A DNA stretch of 64,000 nt from Methylophilus sp. Leaf416 (lineage in GTDB: Bacteria > Pseudomonadota > Gammaproteobacteria > Burkholderiales > Methylophilaceae), in contig NZ_LMQS01000001.1 in the NCBI RefSeq assembly GCF_001424665.1, forward strand, positions 745,225 through 809,224. Reading direction: 5' to 3'. A program made the translations under genes and the position numbers. How positions within the stretch are numbered: position 1 is the stretch's first letter; the number at the start of each line of letters is the position of its first letter. The notes below the pieces were generated by a model. It did no database searches and was not told the DNA's origin. It worked only from the letters and a program-made list of their open reading frames with translations. Below, in pieces: positions 27,555 to 37,485 of the stretch.

Positions 27555-28547
27555 TCAGGCAGATTCCTGGCGTTGACCACGGCCTAATAGAGCACTGACG
27601 GCGTCTTGCGCGGTTTTTTGATTAGTCAGCAACTGATTCACTTCAAAAGTAATTGGCATCTCGACATGAATAACCTCAGCGCGCCGCATTACTTCCCGTG
27701 CTGTATTCACACCCTCAGCGACATGTCCGAGACCGGCCAGAATGCTTTCCAGTGATTTCCCTGAAGCCAGTTGCAATCCTACTTCACGGTTGCGGGAATA
27801 TTGGCCGGTACACGTCAGGATCAGGTCACCTGCCCCGGCCAGACCCATAAAGGTATCAGCTTTAGCACCTAAAGCCATGCCAAAGCGGGTAATTTCAGCA
27901 AGGCCACGGGTAATCATGGCTGCGCGTGCATTATTACCAAAACCCATACCATCTGAGATGCCGGCGGCAATTGCCATCACGTTTTTCACTGCACCACCCA
28001 CTGAGGCACCAATGACATCAGTGCTGTTGTATACACGCAGACAGCTTCCATGGATTAACTGCGCGGCTTCTTGGGCAAGTTCTGTATGGTTGGCCGCGAG
28101 CGTAATCGCGGTTGGCAAGCCACGTACCAGTTCAGCGGCAAAACTGGGGCCGCTTAATACGCCCCAAGGGTAACCACTGCCCAGTTCTTCCTGTGCCACT
28201 TCAAAAGGCAGTTTTGCAGTTTGTGGCTCCAAGCCCTTATTGGCCCAGATCAAAGGCTGGCTTATTCCCAACGCTTTCAGCTGTTGCAAAATCGGACGGA
28301 AACCCGCAGTCGGCACCACAGATAAAATCAAATCTGATTTAGCAACGGCTGTTGCGAGGTCATCTTCAACGGTCAGTTTTTCAGGGAAAGGGAATTCACC
28401 CAGGTAGAGGGGGTTGGCGCGCGCTTTACGCATACCGGAAACGTGACCACTATTACGCGCCCACAGCACCACTTCATGCCGTAATGCGATATGCATGGCA
28501 AGCGCGGTACCCCAGGCACCTGCACCCAAAACTGCGACTTTACTCAT
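27555..28547 (-). CDS. gpsA: NAD(P)H-dependent glycerol-3-phosphate dehydrogenase
   Basis: A 330-residue enzyme that makes sn-glycerol 3-phosphate from dihydroxyacetone phosphate for phospholipid synthesis. GAGAWGTALAMH is the nucleotide-binding fingerprint; WANKGLE, VLSGPSFAAE, GASVGGAVKNVMAIAAG with the catalytic lysine, and GAGDLILTCTG follow in family order. It is the last gene of the rhodanese-grxC-secB-gpsA unit, a conserved betaproteobacterial order, 69 bp after secB. Confidence 0.96.
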   Translation of the reverse strand: MSKVAVLGAGAWGTALAMHIALRHEVVLWARNSGHVSGMRKARANPLYLGEFPFPEKLTVEDDLATAVAKSDLILSVVPTAGFRPILQQLKALGISQPLIWANKGLEPQTAKLPFEVAQEELGSGYPWGVLSGPSFAAELVRGLPTAITLAANHTELAQEAAQLIHGSCLRVYNSTDVIGASVGGAVKNVMAIAAGISDGMGFGNNARAAMITRGLAEITRFGMALGAKADTFMGLAGAGDLILTCTGQYSRNREVGLQLASGKSLESILAGLGHVAEGVNTAREVMRRAEVIHVEMPITFEVNQLLTNQKTAQDAVSALLGRGQRQESA

Positions 28548-28616
28548 TTACATTTATCCAGAAAAAACAGGCCATCACTGACCTATTTTTTTGCTTAAAT
28601 AAAATAGTCTTAAAAA

Positions 28617-29093
28617 TTAATTAGGCGCGCCAGCGGCTTGGGCAGCCTGCTGTTGCTGTTGCAGGTACAACGCTTCAAAATTGATAGGGTTCAGCAATAC
28701 TGGCATGAAACCGGCACGTGTCACCATATCGGAAATTGCTTCGCGCGCGTATGGGAACAGGATGTTAGGGCAAGCTACTGACAGGATAGGTTCAAGATTT
28801 TCTTGCGGAACATTACGGATCGCGAAAATGCCGGATTGGTTAACTTCTACCAGGAATGCAGTTTTGTCTTCAATTTTAGCAGTCACCGTCACCTTGATAG
28901 ACACATTGAAAATGCCATCCTGTACTTGCTCAACCGCATTGCCCAACTCTACGTTGATTTGCGGGGTAGTACGCTCGGTGAAAATTGCTGGTGCATTTGG
29001 CACTTCGATGGATGCATCGTGCACGTACAGTTTTTCAATACTGAAAACTGGACCTGCGTTTTGTTCTGCTTGGTTTTGTGGTTCCTGAGCCAT
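28617..29093 (-). CDS. secB: Protein-export chaperone SecB
   Basis: A 158-residue cytoplasmic tetrameric chaperone that holds preproteins unfolded and hands them to Sec[20 protein letters not shown] near the N-terminus and [32 protein letters not shown] near the C-terminus are the family signature. It lies between grxC and gpsA in a minus-strand unit. A Gln/Ala-rich tail ends the protein. Confidence 0.96.
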   Translation of the reverse strand: MAQEPQNQAEQNAGPVFSIEKLYVHDASIEVPNAPAIFTERTTPQINVELGNAVEQVQDGIFNVSIKVTVTAKIEDKTAFLVEVNQSGIFAIRNVPQENLEPILSVACPNILFPYAREAISDMVTRAGFMPVLLNPINFEALYLQQQQQAAQAAGAPN

Positions 29094-29198
29094 GAATCGT
29101 CCTTATAATATCTACGCAAAGCCGCTATTCTAACTGGTCATCCACGGCCTGACTATGTGTTTTTTGTGAAGGTTTTGATCTGGATTTCAATCCCGACA

Positions 29199-29456
29199 TC
29201 AGGCCGCCAGCAATGGATCCAACTCACCGCGTACATCCAGTGCATGCAAATCATCAAAACCACCTACATGTCGCTCATCAATGTAGATTTGCGGCACGGT
29301 GCGGCGACCGGTTTTCTCCATCATTTCTGCGCGCAGTTCAGGTTGTAGATCTATACGGATTTTTTCAATCTCGGTCACACCCTTGTTGCGCAGCAAACGT
29401 TCGGCATTGATGCAATAAGGGCAGACTGCCGAGGTATACATCATTACTTTTGCCAT
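29199..29456 (-). CDS. grxC: Glutaredoxin 3
   Basis: An 85-residue glutathione-dependent thiol-disulfide oxidoreductase. The active site is CPYC (residues 13-16, in SAVCPYCINAERLL), with TVPQIYIDERHVGGFDDL forming the glutathione-binding part. It lies 50 bp after the rhodanese gene and before secB. Confidence 0.95.
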   Translation of the reverse strand: MAKVMMYTSAVCPYCINAERLLRNKGVTEIEKIRIDLQPELRAEMMEKTGRRTVPQIYIDERHVGGFDDLHALDVRGELDPLLAA

Positions 29457-29506
29457 GATTCCCTTTCCAACTTCACTTTAATGATTGTTCAAAGATTACT
29501 CAGCTG

Positions 29507-29917
29507 TTATTTTCCCAGAGGCATCTTGGCTTCAATCCAGGCCTGCATACCGCCTTTTAACTGATGCAATGCCGAAAACTGCTTTTCCCGGAGTACTTTC
29601 ACCGCTGCGCGAGTACGGTTGCCCCGCTCGCAGACCAGCAATACCGGTTTGTCCTTGAACTTCTCCAGCTCTGCTACGCGGGTTGCCAATTGCGACAACG
29701 GGATATTGCGCGCGCCTTGCAAGTGCCCTTGCTTGAATTCATCAGGCTCGCGCACATCCAGAACCAAAACCTGCTTGCGGCTCATCAGCATCACCGCTTC
29801 AGTGACTGTTAGCAATGTGCTACCCGCTGCAGAGCGGTTTAACAGTGGAAATAGTAGAGCCACGCCTGAGCCAATTGCCAGCCCGATTAATAGTACATTT
29901 TCTTTAAAGAATTCCAC
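29507..29917 (-). CDS. Membrane-anchored rhodanese-like protein
   Basis: A 136-residue protein with one N-terminal membrane segment (about residues 9-26) and a rhodanese domain: VLVLDVREPDEFKQGHLQGARNIP, then VLLVCERGNRTRAAVKVL with the active cysteine. It may transfer sulfane sulfur; the substrate is unknown. It is the first gene of the unit with grxC, secB and gpsA. The same arrangement is common in betaproteobacteria. Confidence 0.88.
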   Translation of the reverse strand: MEFFKENVLLIGLAIGSGVALLFPLLNRSAAGSTLLTVTEAVMLMSRKQVLVLDVREPDEFKQGHLQGARNIPLSQLATRVAELEKFKDKPVLLVCERGNRTRAAVKVLREKQFSALHQLKGGMQAWIEAKMPLGK

Positions 29918-30052
29918 TTGATCTTTTACCTAAGCTTGTTGTCGAACCTGTCGCCCGCATCACCGTTGTTAGGTATGCGCCGCCAGCGGTTGCGATTATA
30001 ATAGAGTAATTCTTGAATCCGACTTTCAGTCACCACATTTAAACGGTAAGCC

Positions 30053-31603
30053 ATGTCAATTAAACCTGTTATTTTACTGATTCTGGATGGCTTCGGTCAT
30101 AGCGAAATCCCGGAGCACAATGCAGTACTGCAAGCCAACACACCTAATCTGGATCAACTCAAGGCTCATTATCCCCATGGGCTGATTAACGCCTCTGAAC
30201 ATTACGTTGGCCTGCCCGCAGGGCAAATGGGTAACTCTGAAGTAGGCCACCTGAATATTGGGGCAGGACGTATCGTTTTTCAAGACTTTGAGCGCATAAA
30301 CAATAGCATCAGCAGTGGCGAGTTTTATAAACTGCCAACACTGGTCAACACCATGCAAACCGTCAAAGCTAACGACAAAGCTCTGCATATCCTGGGATTG
30401 CTGTCCGATGGCGGGGTCCATAGCTACCAGCCGCATATCCATGCATTAATCGAAATGGCTAAACAGCAAGGCCTGAACAAGGTTTACATCCATGCATTCC
30501 TCGACGGTCGAGATACCCCGCCTAAAAGTGCTCAACCCAACCTTGAAGCGCTGGAAAAAGAGCTGAAACTGCAAGGCGTGGGCAAGGTTGCCACAGTAGG
30601 TGGCCGTTTTTATGGCATGGATAGAGACAAGCGCTGGGAACGCGTTTCAGTCGCTTATGAATTACTGGTGAATGGTGTAGCAGAGTATGTCGCGCCGGAC
30701 AGCCTGACTGCCTTGCAACAGGCTTATGCGCGCGATGAAAGTGACGAGTTTGTTAAATGTACGGCTATCAGAAACGCTGATGATGCGCCTGTGCGCATGG
30801 AAGATGGCGATGCGCTAGTGTTCATGAATTTCAGGAGTGACCGCGCGCGCCAACTCACTGATGCGTTGCTGAAACCAGACTTTGATGGCTTTGCGCGTAG
30901 CCGTGTGCCTGCATTTAGCCACTATTTGACACTTACGCAATATGATAAAAACCAGCGTTTGGCGCAACCTATTTTTGCACCTTTCACTGTGCCGAACACA
31001 TTTGGCGAATATGTAGCCAACCTCGGCCTCAAACAATTACGGATTGCCGAAACCGAAAAATATCCGCATGTGACCTTCTTTTTTAACGGTGGCGAAGAAA
31101 CCGTATTTACGGGTGAAGACCGCATTCTGGTGCCCTCCCCCAAGGTGGCCACTTACGATTTGCAACCGGAAATGAGCGCCCCTGAGCTCACCGACAAACT
31201 GGTGGCTGCTATTGAGTCCAGGCAGTACCAGGCGGTGATTTGCAATTATGCCAATGGTGATATGGTCGGCCATACCGGCAACCTGCAAGCGGCGATTAAA
31301 GCCGTTGAAACGCTGGATACATGCGTGGGCAGAGTCGTCGCAGCAGCACAAAAAAGCGGGGCCGAAGTCATCATCACTGCCGACCACGGCAATGCCGAAA
31401 GCATGTTTGATCACGACAGTGCCCAAGCGCATACCCAACATACCACTAATCTCGTGCCGTTCATTTACATTGGCCGCTCGGGGAAAGTAAATGAAAGTGG
31501 CGCGCTGTCTGATATTGCACCGACGTTACTGAAATTAATGGGTTTGCCAAAACCGGCAGAAATGACTGGTGAAAGCCTGGTTACATTGAATGAAGCAGCC
31601 TAA
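30053..31603 (+). CDS. gpmI: 2,3-bisphosphoglycerate-independent phosphoglycerate mutase
   Basis: A 516-residue manganese enzyme interconverting 3- and 2-phosphoglycerate. [10 protein letters not shown] starts the metal site, [15 protein letters not shown] holds the phosphorylated serine, [11 protein letters not shown] and [13 protein letters not shown] complete the binding residues. It is divergent from the rhodanese gene and 17 bp before envC, a common betaproteobacterial pairing. Confidence 0.97.
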   Translation: MSIKPVILLILDGFGHSEIPEHNAVLQANTPNLDQLKAHYPHGLINASEHYVGLPAGQMGNSEVGHLNIGAGRIVFQDFERINNSISSGEFYKLPTLVNTMQTVKANDKALHILGLLSDGGVHSYQPHIHALIEMAKQQGLNKVYIHAFLDGRDTPPKSAQPNLEALEKELKLQGVGKVATVGGRFYGMDRDKRWERVSVAYELLVNGVAEYVAPDSLTALQQAYARDESDEFVKCTAIRNADDAPVRMEDGDALVFMNFRSDRARQLTDALLKPDFDGFARSRVPAFSHYLTLTQYDKNQRLAQPIFAPFTVPNTFGEYVANLGLKQLRIAETEKYPHVTFFFNGGEETVFTGEDRILVPSPKVATYDLQPEMSAPELTDKLVAAIESRQYQAVICNYANGDMVGHTGNLQAAIKAVETLDTCVGRVVAAAQKSGAEVIITADHGNAESMFDHDSAQAHTQHTTNLVPFIYIGRSGKVNESGALSDIAPTLLKLMGLPKPAEMTGESLVTLNEAA

Positions 31604-31620
31604 GCAAACTTTGTTGGTGC

Positions 31621-33006
31621 ATGCCTGATATCCTGTTAGTTCGCCCCCTTTTGCGCAGATTGTTTTCAGCATCGGCCCTCCTTGCCCTGTTCATGGCCGC
31701 GCCGATCATGGCTGTGGCTGCGAACAATGACAAGGCTGAGGCAGCCAAAGGTGATCTGGAACAGGTCAAAGAAAAAATCCAGCAACTGGCCAATGCCATC
31801 AAAGCTTCGCAACTGGCGAAACAGGATGCCAATGAAGCTTTAAAAGCCTCTGAGACCGCCATCAGTGCTTCACGTAAAAAGCTACGCGAAATCCAGGATG
31901 CGCAGCAGGAAAATCGTGGCAAGTTGCAAGACCTGCAAAAACAAATGTCTTTGCTACAAAGGCAAGTGAACCAGCAACGCGAGTTGCTTAGTCAGCAGCT
32001 AAATCAGCAATATCGTCATGGCAATAATAGTCCGTTGCAGATGCTGTTACAGCAACAAGACCCGGCCAATACCACACGTAATCTGAAATATCTCGGTTAC
32101 TTGACAGCTGCACACCAGCAGCAAATACAATCCCTGCAGGATAACCGTGACGCTATTGAACGCGTGCGCGCCGCTACCACTGAACAGCTGCATGAAACTG
32201 ACCGGCTGGCGAATCAATATACCGAAACCACGCATAAACTGGTGAATGAAAAATCAAAGCGTGCCGAGGCACTGACCCAGCTTTCCAAACAGATCGAAAC
32301 TCAGGAGCAGCAACTGGTGCGCCTGAAAAAAGATGAGGAAGCGTTATCCAGGCTATTCCAGCGACTGGCGGCAGAAGCAAAAAAACGTGAGCAGGAAGCA
32401 ATCGTCCGCGCCAAACGTGAAAAGGAAGCAGCTGCCAAACGCTCAGCCGAACTTGCACGCAAGAAGAAAGCTAGTGGCCGCACGTTTGAACACTCTTCAC
32501 AAGCCAAGGTAGATGCGCAGAAAGGCGATGATAGTGAATCGGAATCTCAGAGCAATACTGTAGTTGCAAAAAATGAGACCTTGCCTGAATACAACGCGTC
32601 TAAAGAAAATTTTGCTCAATTGCGTGGCCGGTTACGCTTGCCTGCACGCGGCGAAGTGATCAATCGATTCGGCAGCGCACGTGCAGATACCGGTGTCAAC
32701 TGGAAGGGACTGTTTATACGCGCCAAAGAAGGCAGCGAGGTTAAATCTGTCGCCGGCGGGCAAGTGGTGTTTGCCGACTGGATGCGCGGGTTTGGTAACC
32801 TGATTGTCATTGACCACGGCAATGGCTATATGAGCCTGTATGGCAATAATGAAGCGCTGTATAAATCTTCAGGCCAGGCGGTCAAAAGTGGAGATACGAT
32901 TGCTGCGGTCGGTAACAGTGGTGGCAATGCCGAGAATGGCGTGTATTACGAATTGCGCCGCAACAGCATTCCGTTTGATCCGCTGCAATGGAGCAGCGTC
33001 CGTTAA
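31621..33006 (+). CDS. envC: EnvC-like murein hydrolase activator
   Basis: A 461-residue exported protein: signal peptide (about 1-36, cleavage near AVAA), a long coiled coil (about 40-290, many Gln/Lys/Glu) and a C-terminal LytM/M23 domain (about 330-460). The zinc-binding residues of active M23 peptidases look lost (GVNWKGL, MSLYGNNEAL, VYYELRR lack the usual His and Asp), as in EnvC, which switches on septal amidases instead of cutting murein itself. The family usually precedes ctpA in betaproteobacteria; that gene is not present here. The ribosome site is weak. Confidence 0.88.
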   Translation: MPDILLVRPLLRRLFSASALLALFMAAPIMAVAANNDKAEAAKGDLEQVKEKIQQLANAIKASQLAKQDANEALKASETAISASRKKLREIQDAQQENRGKLQDLQKQMSLLQRQVNQQRELLSQQLNQQYRHGNNSPLQMLLQQQDPANTTRNLKYLGYLTAAHQQQIQSLQDNRDAIERVRAATTEQLHETDRLANQYTETTHKLVNEKSKRAEALTQLSKQIETQEQQLVRLKKDEEALSRLFQRLAAEAKKREQEAIVRAKREKEAAAKRSAELARKKKASGRTFEHSSQAKVDAQKGDDSESESQSNTVVAKNETLPEYNASKENFAQLRGRLRLPARGEVINRFGSARADTGVNWKGLFIRAKEGSEVKSVAGGQVVFADWMRGFGNLIVIDHGNGYMSLYGNNEALYKSSGQAVKSGDTIAAVGNSGGNAENGVYYELRRNSIPFDPLQWSSVR

Positions 33007-33281
33007 CGCACAAGGCTAGACTTGGTTTGGCTAAACTGGGTGCGAATTTCATTCTCACAACCCGCATTCTTTGAATAAGCTATTGGAAATAATATTGATG
33101 GGTGGTGAAGTGCTTAGGGCTAACAGTCCCGCACTAAAAAGAAGTCTAAAAATAGAAGTTTAAGACTTTGGGAAGAACATCGAAGCCTTTACACATCAGA
33201 TGAAACACTGTGCAACAGACTTCGAATGGTATATCTATTCATCAACTAGCAACTCATAGGGAGTTGCCAGGCTCAACAAGG

Positions 33282-33581
33282 TTATTCTGCTTTAGGTGCT
33301 TCATCAGCAGGAATTTCTGGCTGTGGTGTATTAGCAAGCGCAGCTTCTGACTGCTTTTCCAACTCTTCCTTAGAAATGGTAATACCAGGCACGCGTTCAT
33401 TTTCTGCAGGCTCATAGCCACCGCCGCCGCTAGACTTTGCTGGGGCAGGTGTATCAGCCGCAGCGGCCGGGGTTGCCTCTGCTGCGGGGGCTGCTGTTTC
33501 AGGTGCGGGGGCTTCTTCTTTTCCACACGCCACCAGGCCCAACGCCAAAATAAATGTCAGCAAGTAAGTATTCCATCTCAT
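33282..33581 (-). CDS. Small Pro/Ala-rich lipoprotein, unknown function
   Basis: A 99-residue protein with a lipoprotein signal (YLLTFILALGLVAC, lipobox LVAC) and a low-complexity Ala/Pro/Glu body with a GGGG stretch near residue 52. It should be a lipid-anchored envelope protein. The last 40 residues are acidic and more ordered (VPGITISKEELEKQSEAALA). A hairpin GCAACTC-N4/5-GAGTTGC lies just beyond its stop near 33249-33267. I do not recognise a family. Confidence 0.7.
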   Translation of the reverse strand: MRWNTYLLTFILALGLVACGKEEAPAPETAAPAAEATPAAAADTPAPAKSSGGGGYEPAENERVPGITISKEELEKQSEAALANTPQPEIPADEAPKAE

Positions 33582-33638
33582 AAGTTTCTCCTTTTATTAC
33601 TTCATTATAAAATTATAGGTACTGCAAAAAACGACTGG

Positions 33639-34058
33639 CTATTCGCCAATCACATGCATCAACACCCGCCTGCGGGCTGGCTGATGTCTATGTTCAAACA
33701 GGAAAATTCCCTGCCATTGCCCTAGTGCCACTCCGCCGTCAATCACAGGAATAGACAAACTGGTTTGCGTTAATGCGGTTCTCACATGGGCAGGCATATC
33801 ATCTGGCCCTTCCACTCTGTGTATAAACAAATCGTCACCATCCGGCGCGATTCGGTTAAAAAATGCTTCCAGATCTACCAATACATCACTGTCATAATTT
33901 TCATTGACCAGCAAACTGGCGGAAGTATGCTGAATATATAAAGTCAGTAAGCCGCTTTGTATCCCTGACTGCTTTATCCATTGCACCACTTGCGGCGTAA
34001 TGTCGTACAAACGTCTACCTTGTGCATTAATTGAAAGTGTTTCATGAAGCTGTTTCAT
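33639..34058 (-). CDS. YjbQ family protein (UPF0047)
   Basis: A 139-residue protein of the YjbQ family, some members of which have weak thiamine-phosphate synthase activity. TLYIQHTSASLLVNENYDSDVLVDL and HRVEGPDDMPAHVRTAL hold the conserved His and Asp residues, and GQWQGIFLFEHRHQPARRRVL is the C-terminal signature. I prefer the ATG at 34058 (MKQLHETL) to the frame start at 34076. The biological role of the family is still unclear. Confidence 0.88.
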   Translation of the reverse strand: MKQLHETLSINAQGRRLYDITPQVVQWIKQSGIQSGLLTLYIQHTSASLLVNENYDSDVLVDLEAFFNRIAPDGDDLFIHRVEGPDDMPAHVRTALTQTSLSIPVIDGGVALGQWQGIFLFEHRHQPARRRVLMHVIGE

Positions 34059-34156
34059 GCCGGTTTCCGCTATCAAAAAACTTAATTATACTGGCTCAAG
34101 ACTAAGCGACCCATCTCTGCAATCAGTACTACAGCGGCTTCCCATCTGTTCTTTAC

Positions 34157-34687
34157 TTACCAATAGCGCCAACCCATACCACCGCCCCAGTAAGGTCTGT
34201 ATCCCCAAGGGCCGCCATAATAACCGGGACCGTAAAACCATGGGTCCATGCTACGCAGTCTGGCAGAATCACGTTCTCGCTTAAGTCGAGTCTCTGCTTC
34301 CACACGCGCTTTTTCACGCTTGTTGATTTCATCGGCAATGGCATTTTGTTGCGCCAAGGCATTGGCCTGCTGCATATAGTCGAGCACGCCTTTTGAAATT
34401 CCTTTTTGATGCCAGCTAAGCACTTCAGATGCAGTCAGTGAATAACGGGATTGGGACTGTTTTATCGCCTCAATAATTTCAGCATCTGGCTTGCCTTTTT
34501 TGCTCATGCTGGCAATCTCCTCTAGACTCAAAGTTGATTGTGCAGGTGGCACCAATGCTGCCAGTTGTTCTGGCGAGATTCTCTCAATCTGCACTGGCTG
34601 CTGCGGTTGCGTGGCGCAACCTGCCAGGCCGCCGAGTACAAAAATGGCAGAGATTAAACGCAAGAGTTTTAAGTGATTCATCATCAT
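34157..34687 (-). CDS. Lipoprotein with Gly/Tyr/Trp-rich tail, unknown function
   Basis: About 176 residues. A lipoprotein signal (LISAIFVLGGLAGC) is followed by a middle region, LSLEEIASMSKKGKPDAEIIEAIKQSQSRY, resembling short helical repeats of uncharacterised outer-membrane lipoproteins, then a charged helix, then a C-terminal tail rich in Gly, Tyr, Trp and Pro. Three ATG codons in a row at 34681-34687 make the exact start uncertain. It follows clpB after a hairpin at 34716-34740. I do not know its function. Confidence 0.72.
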   Translation of the reverse strand: MMMNHLKLLRLISAIFVLGGLAGCATQPQQPVQIERISPEQLAALVPPAQSTLSLEEIASMSKKGKPDAEIIEAIKQSQSRYSLTASEVLSWHQKGISKGVLDYMQQANALAQQNAIADEINKREKARVEAETRLKRERDSARLRSMDPWFYGPGYYGGPWGYRPYWGGGMGWRYW

Positions 34688-34715
34688 TTCAGTTTTTATC
34701 CCTATATTAAAAGAA

Positions 34716-34740
34716 TAGGGCCACAATCATTGTGACCCTA
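34716..34740 (-). terminator. Terminator of clpB
   Basis: TAGGG-CACAA and TTGTG-CCCTA pair with one internal mismatch, 33 bp beyond the clpB stop, followed on the minus strand by TTCTTTTAATA. Confidence 0.6.
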
Positions 34741-34772
34741 AGTAATGGCGATGGTTCGCTTGCAGTATGCGA

Positions 34773-37355
34773 TTAAGCTTTACTGAACTGCATTTTTCCT
34801 GCAGAAAAGTCCACTTTGATTGTATCCTTGGCTGCAAATTGCCCGGCCAGAATTTCTTTTGCCAGCGGATTTTCTATTTCGCCCTGAATCGCCCGTTTCA
34901 ATGGCCGCGCCCCATACACCGGGTCAAACCCGGCATTGGCGATTTCCGCCAGCGCTGCATCCGTTACTTCCAGATGCATATCCATGGCAGCCACACGTTT
35001 TGCCAGCAACTGCAACTGAATGTTTGCAATGGATTTCACATGCGCTTCGCCCAGTGAATGGAAGACAATGACTTCATCGATACGGTTGATAAACTCCGGA
35101 CGGAAATGCGTTTTCACCTCACCCATCACTGCCAGTTTGACCACCTGGTAATCCTGATCAGCCATACTTTGTATCATCTGGCTTCCGAGGTTTGAGGTCA
35201 TGATAATCACGGTATTTTTAAAATCCACCGTGCGCCCCTGACCATCCGTCAGGCGGCCATCATCCAGTACCTGTAGCAACACATTGAATACATCCGGGTG
35301 TGCTTTCTCCACTTCATCCAGCAAAATCACTGAATAAGGCTTACGACGCACAGCCTCGGTCAGGGTGCCGCCCTCCTCATATCCGACATAGCCGGGAGGC
35401 GCACCGATCAGGCGCGAGACCGAGTGTTTTTCCATAAATTCACTCATATCTATGCGGATCAGGTGCTCTTCACTGTCAAACAAAAAACCAGCCAATGCTT
35501 TGCAAAGCTCGGTTTTACCAACACCAGTAGGCCCCAGGAACAGGAAGCTGCCATAAGGACGATTAGGGTCGCTTAAACCACTGCGCGAACGGCGAATCGC
35601 ATCCGATACCAAGCGTACAGCCTCATCCTGGCCGACCACACGTTCATGCAGTTTGTTTTCCATACCCAGCAGTTTTTCGCGCTCACCGGTCATCATTTTG
35701 CTGACTGGAATGCCGGTTGCGCGGCTGACTACTTCGGCGATTTCGTCGGCACCGACTTCAGTACGCAGCATTTTATGTTTGACCTGGTGCTGCACATCAG
35801 CCGTGTCATCATGTTTTAACTGTGCTTCGAGCTGGGGCAATTTTCCGTATTGCAACTCAGACACACGCTGCCAGTCACCCTTGCGGGTAGCTGCTTCCAT
35901 ATCCAGCTTGACCTTTTCAATCGCTTCCTTGACGCCTGCAGAGCCTTGGACTGCGGCTTTCTCAGCCTTCCAGATTTCTTCCAGGTCGGCATACTCTTTT
36001 TCAAGCCGGTCTATTTCGTCTTCAATCAAGGTGAAACGTTTCTGGCTGGCTTCATCTTTCTCGCGCCGCACAGCTTCGCGCTCAATTTTGAGCTGGATCA
36101 AACGACGGTCAAGTTTGTCCATCACCTCCGGTTTGGAGTCAATTTCCATCTTGATACGGGACGCAGCCTCGTCAATCAGGTCGATGGCTTTATCCGGCAA
36201 AAAGCGGTCTGTGATGTAGCGATTGGATAATTCTGCGGCGGCGACAATCGCTGGGTCAGTGATTTCCACCCCATGGTGCAGTTCATACCTTTCCTGCAAA
36301 CCACGCAGAATCGCAATGGTTGCTTCCACTGTAGGCTCATCGACCAGCACCTTCTGGAAGCGGCGCTCCAGCGCAGCGTCTTTTTCAATATATTTACGAT
36401 ACTCATCTAAGGTAGTCGCTCCGACACAGTGCAGTTCACCGCGTGCCAGGGCAGGTTTCAGCATATTGCCGGCATCCATGGCACCTTCTGATTTACCGGC
36501 GCCAACCATGGTATGAATTTCATCGATAAACACAATGGTCTGACCCTCATCCTGAGCCAGCTCTTTCAACACTGCTTTCAGGCGCTCTTCAAACTCACCT
36601 CGGTATTTGGCACCGGCCAGCAATGCTGCCATATCCAGGCTGAGGACTTTTTTGTTCTTGAGTGAATCAGGCACTTCGCCATTAACGATACGCTGCGCCA
36701 GCCCTTCGACAATGGCAGTTTTACCGACCCCTGGCTCACCGATCAATACCGGGTTATTTTTGGTGCGGCGTTGCAATACCTGAATGGCACGGCGTATCTC
36801 ATCGTCACGGCCAATCACCGGATCCAGCTTACCGGCACGGGCGCGCTCGGTTAGGTCCAGCGTAAATTTCTTCAACGCTTCGCGCTGTCCTTCAGCCTCC
36901 TGGCTATTTACGGTGTCATTGCCACGCACGGCTTTAATGGCTTGTTCCAGCGTGGCCTTATTCAAGCCATGCTGTTTCAGCAATCTACCGGTTTCGCCCT
37001 TGTCATCAGTCAAGGCCAGCAGGAACATTTCGCTGGCAATGTAGCTGTCGCCACTTTTCTGGGCGAGTTTGTCGGTGACATTGAGCAGGTTATTCAGGTC
37101 TCGTGAAATAGTGACTTCACCACTGTTTTCACTGACCTTAGGCAAGGCATCTACAGCCTGTTGGAGGCTGGTTTTCAAGGCATTCACTTGCGCGCCTGCC
37201 CGTGAGAGCAAAGCGGCCACGCTGCTATCGTCCTGGTTCAGCATCGCCAGTAATAAATGTGGTGCTTCTATCGTTGGTTGGTCGGCGCCGACTGCCATGC
37301 TTTGCGCATCGGCAAGTGCCTGCTGGAATTTGGTAGTGAGCTTATCAAAACGCAC
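34773..37355 (-). CDS. clpB: Protein disaggregase ClpB
   Basis: An 860-residue Hsp100 that rescues aggregated proteins with DnaK. Two AAA+ domains carry Walker [14 protein letters not shown] near residue 203 and [13 protein letters not shown] near 608; a coiled-coil middle domain (about 405-525) separates them. The start is a GTG at 37355 preceded by GAAAGGG, giving the usual N-terminus (M)[10 protein letters not shown]; the ATG 33 bases upstream would add an unusual leader. It is transcribed alone and ends at a hairpin. I did not find a clear sigma-32 promoter. Confidence 0.95.
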   Translation of the reverse strand: MRFDKLTTKFQQALADAQSMAVGADQPTIEAPHLLLAMLNQDDSSVAALLSRAGAQVNALKTSLQQAVDALPKVSENSGEVTISRDLNNLLNVTDKLAQKSGDSYIASEMFLLALTDDKGETGRLLKQHGLNKATLEQAIKAVRGNDTVNSQEAEGQREALKKFTLDLTERARAGKLDPVIGRDDEIRRAIQVLQRRTKNNPVLIGEPGVGKTAIVEGLAQRIVNGEVPDSLKNKKVLSLDMAALLAGAKYRGEFEERLKAVLKELAQDEGQTIVFIDEIHTMVGAGKSEGAMDAGNMLKPALARGELHCVGATTLDEYRKYIEKDAALERRFQKVLVDEPTVEATIAILRGLQERYELHHGVEITDPAIVAAAELSNRYITDRFLPDKAIDLIDEAASRIKMEIDSKPEVMDKLDRRLIQLKIEREAVRREKDEASQKRFTLIEDEIDRLEKEYADLEEIWKAEKAAVQGSAGVKEAIEKVKLDMEAATRKGDWQRVSELQYGKLPQLEAQLKHDDTADVQHQVKHKMLRTEVGADEIAEVVSRATGIPVSKMMTGEREKLLGMENKLHERVVGQDEAVRLVSDAIRRSRSGLSDPNRPYGSFLFLGPTGVGKTELCKALAGFLFDSEEHLIRIDMSEFMEKHSVSRLIGAPPGYVGYEEGGTLTEAVRRKPYSVILLDEVEKAHPDVFNVLLQVLDDGRLTDGQGRTVDFKNTVIIMTSNLGSQMIQSMADQDYQVVKLAVMGEVKTHFRPEFINRIDEVIVFHSLGEAHVKSIANIQLQLLAKRVAAMDMHLEVTDAALAEIANAGFDPVYGARPLKRAIQGEIENPLAKEILAGQFAAKDTIKVDFSAGKMQFSKA

Positions 37356-37485
37356 GTTAAACCCTTTCACACAAAAGTCATGCCGCATACTGCGACGGGA
37401 TAACCCTATAATGAGGCGGGTTTTTGTGTTTTCAATAGAGCCAGATCAAATTCGGGTCAGTTTTACAGGCTTGGGTATTACATTT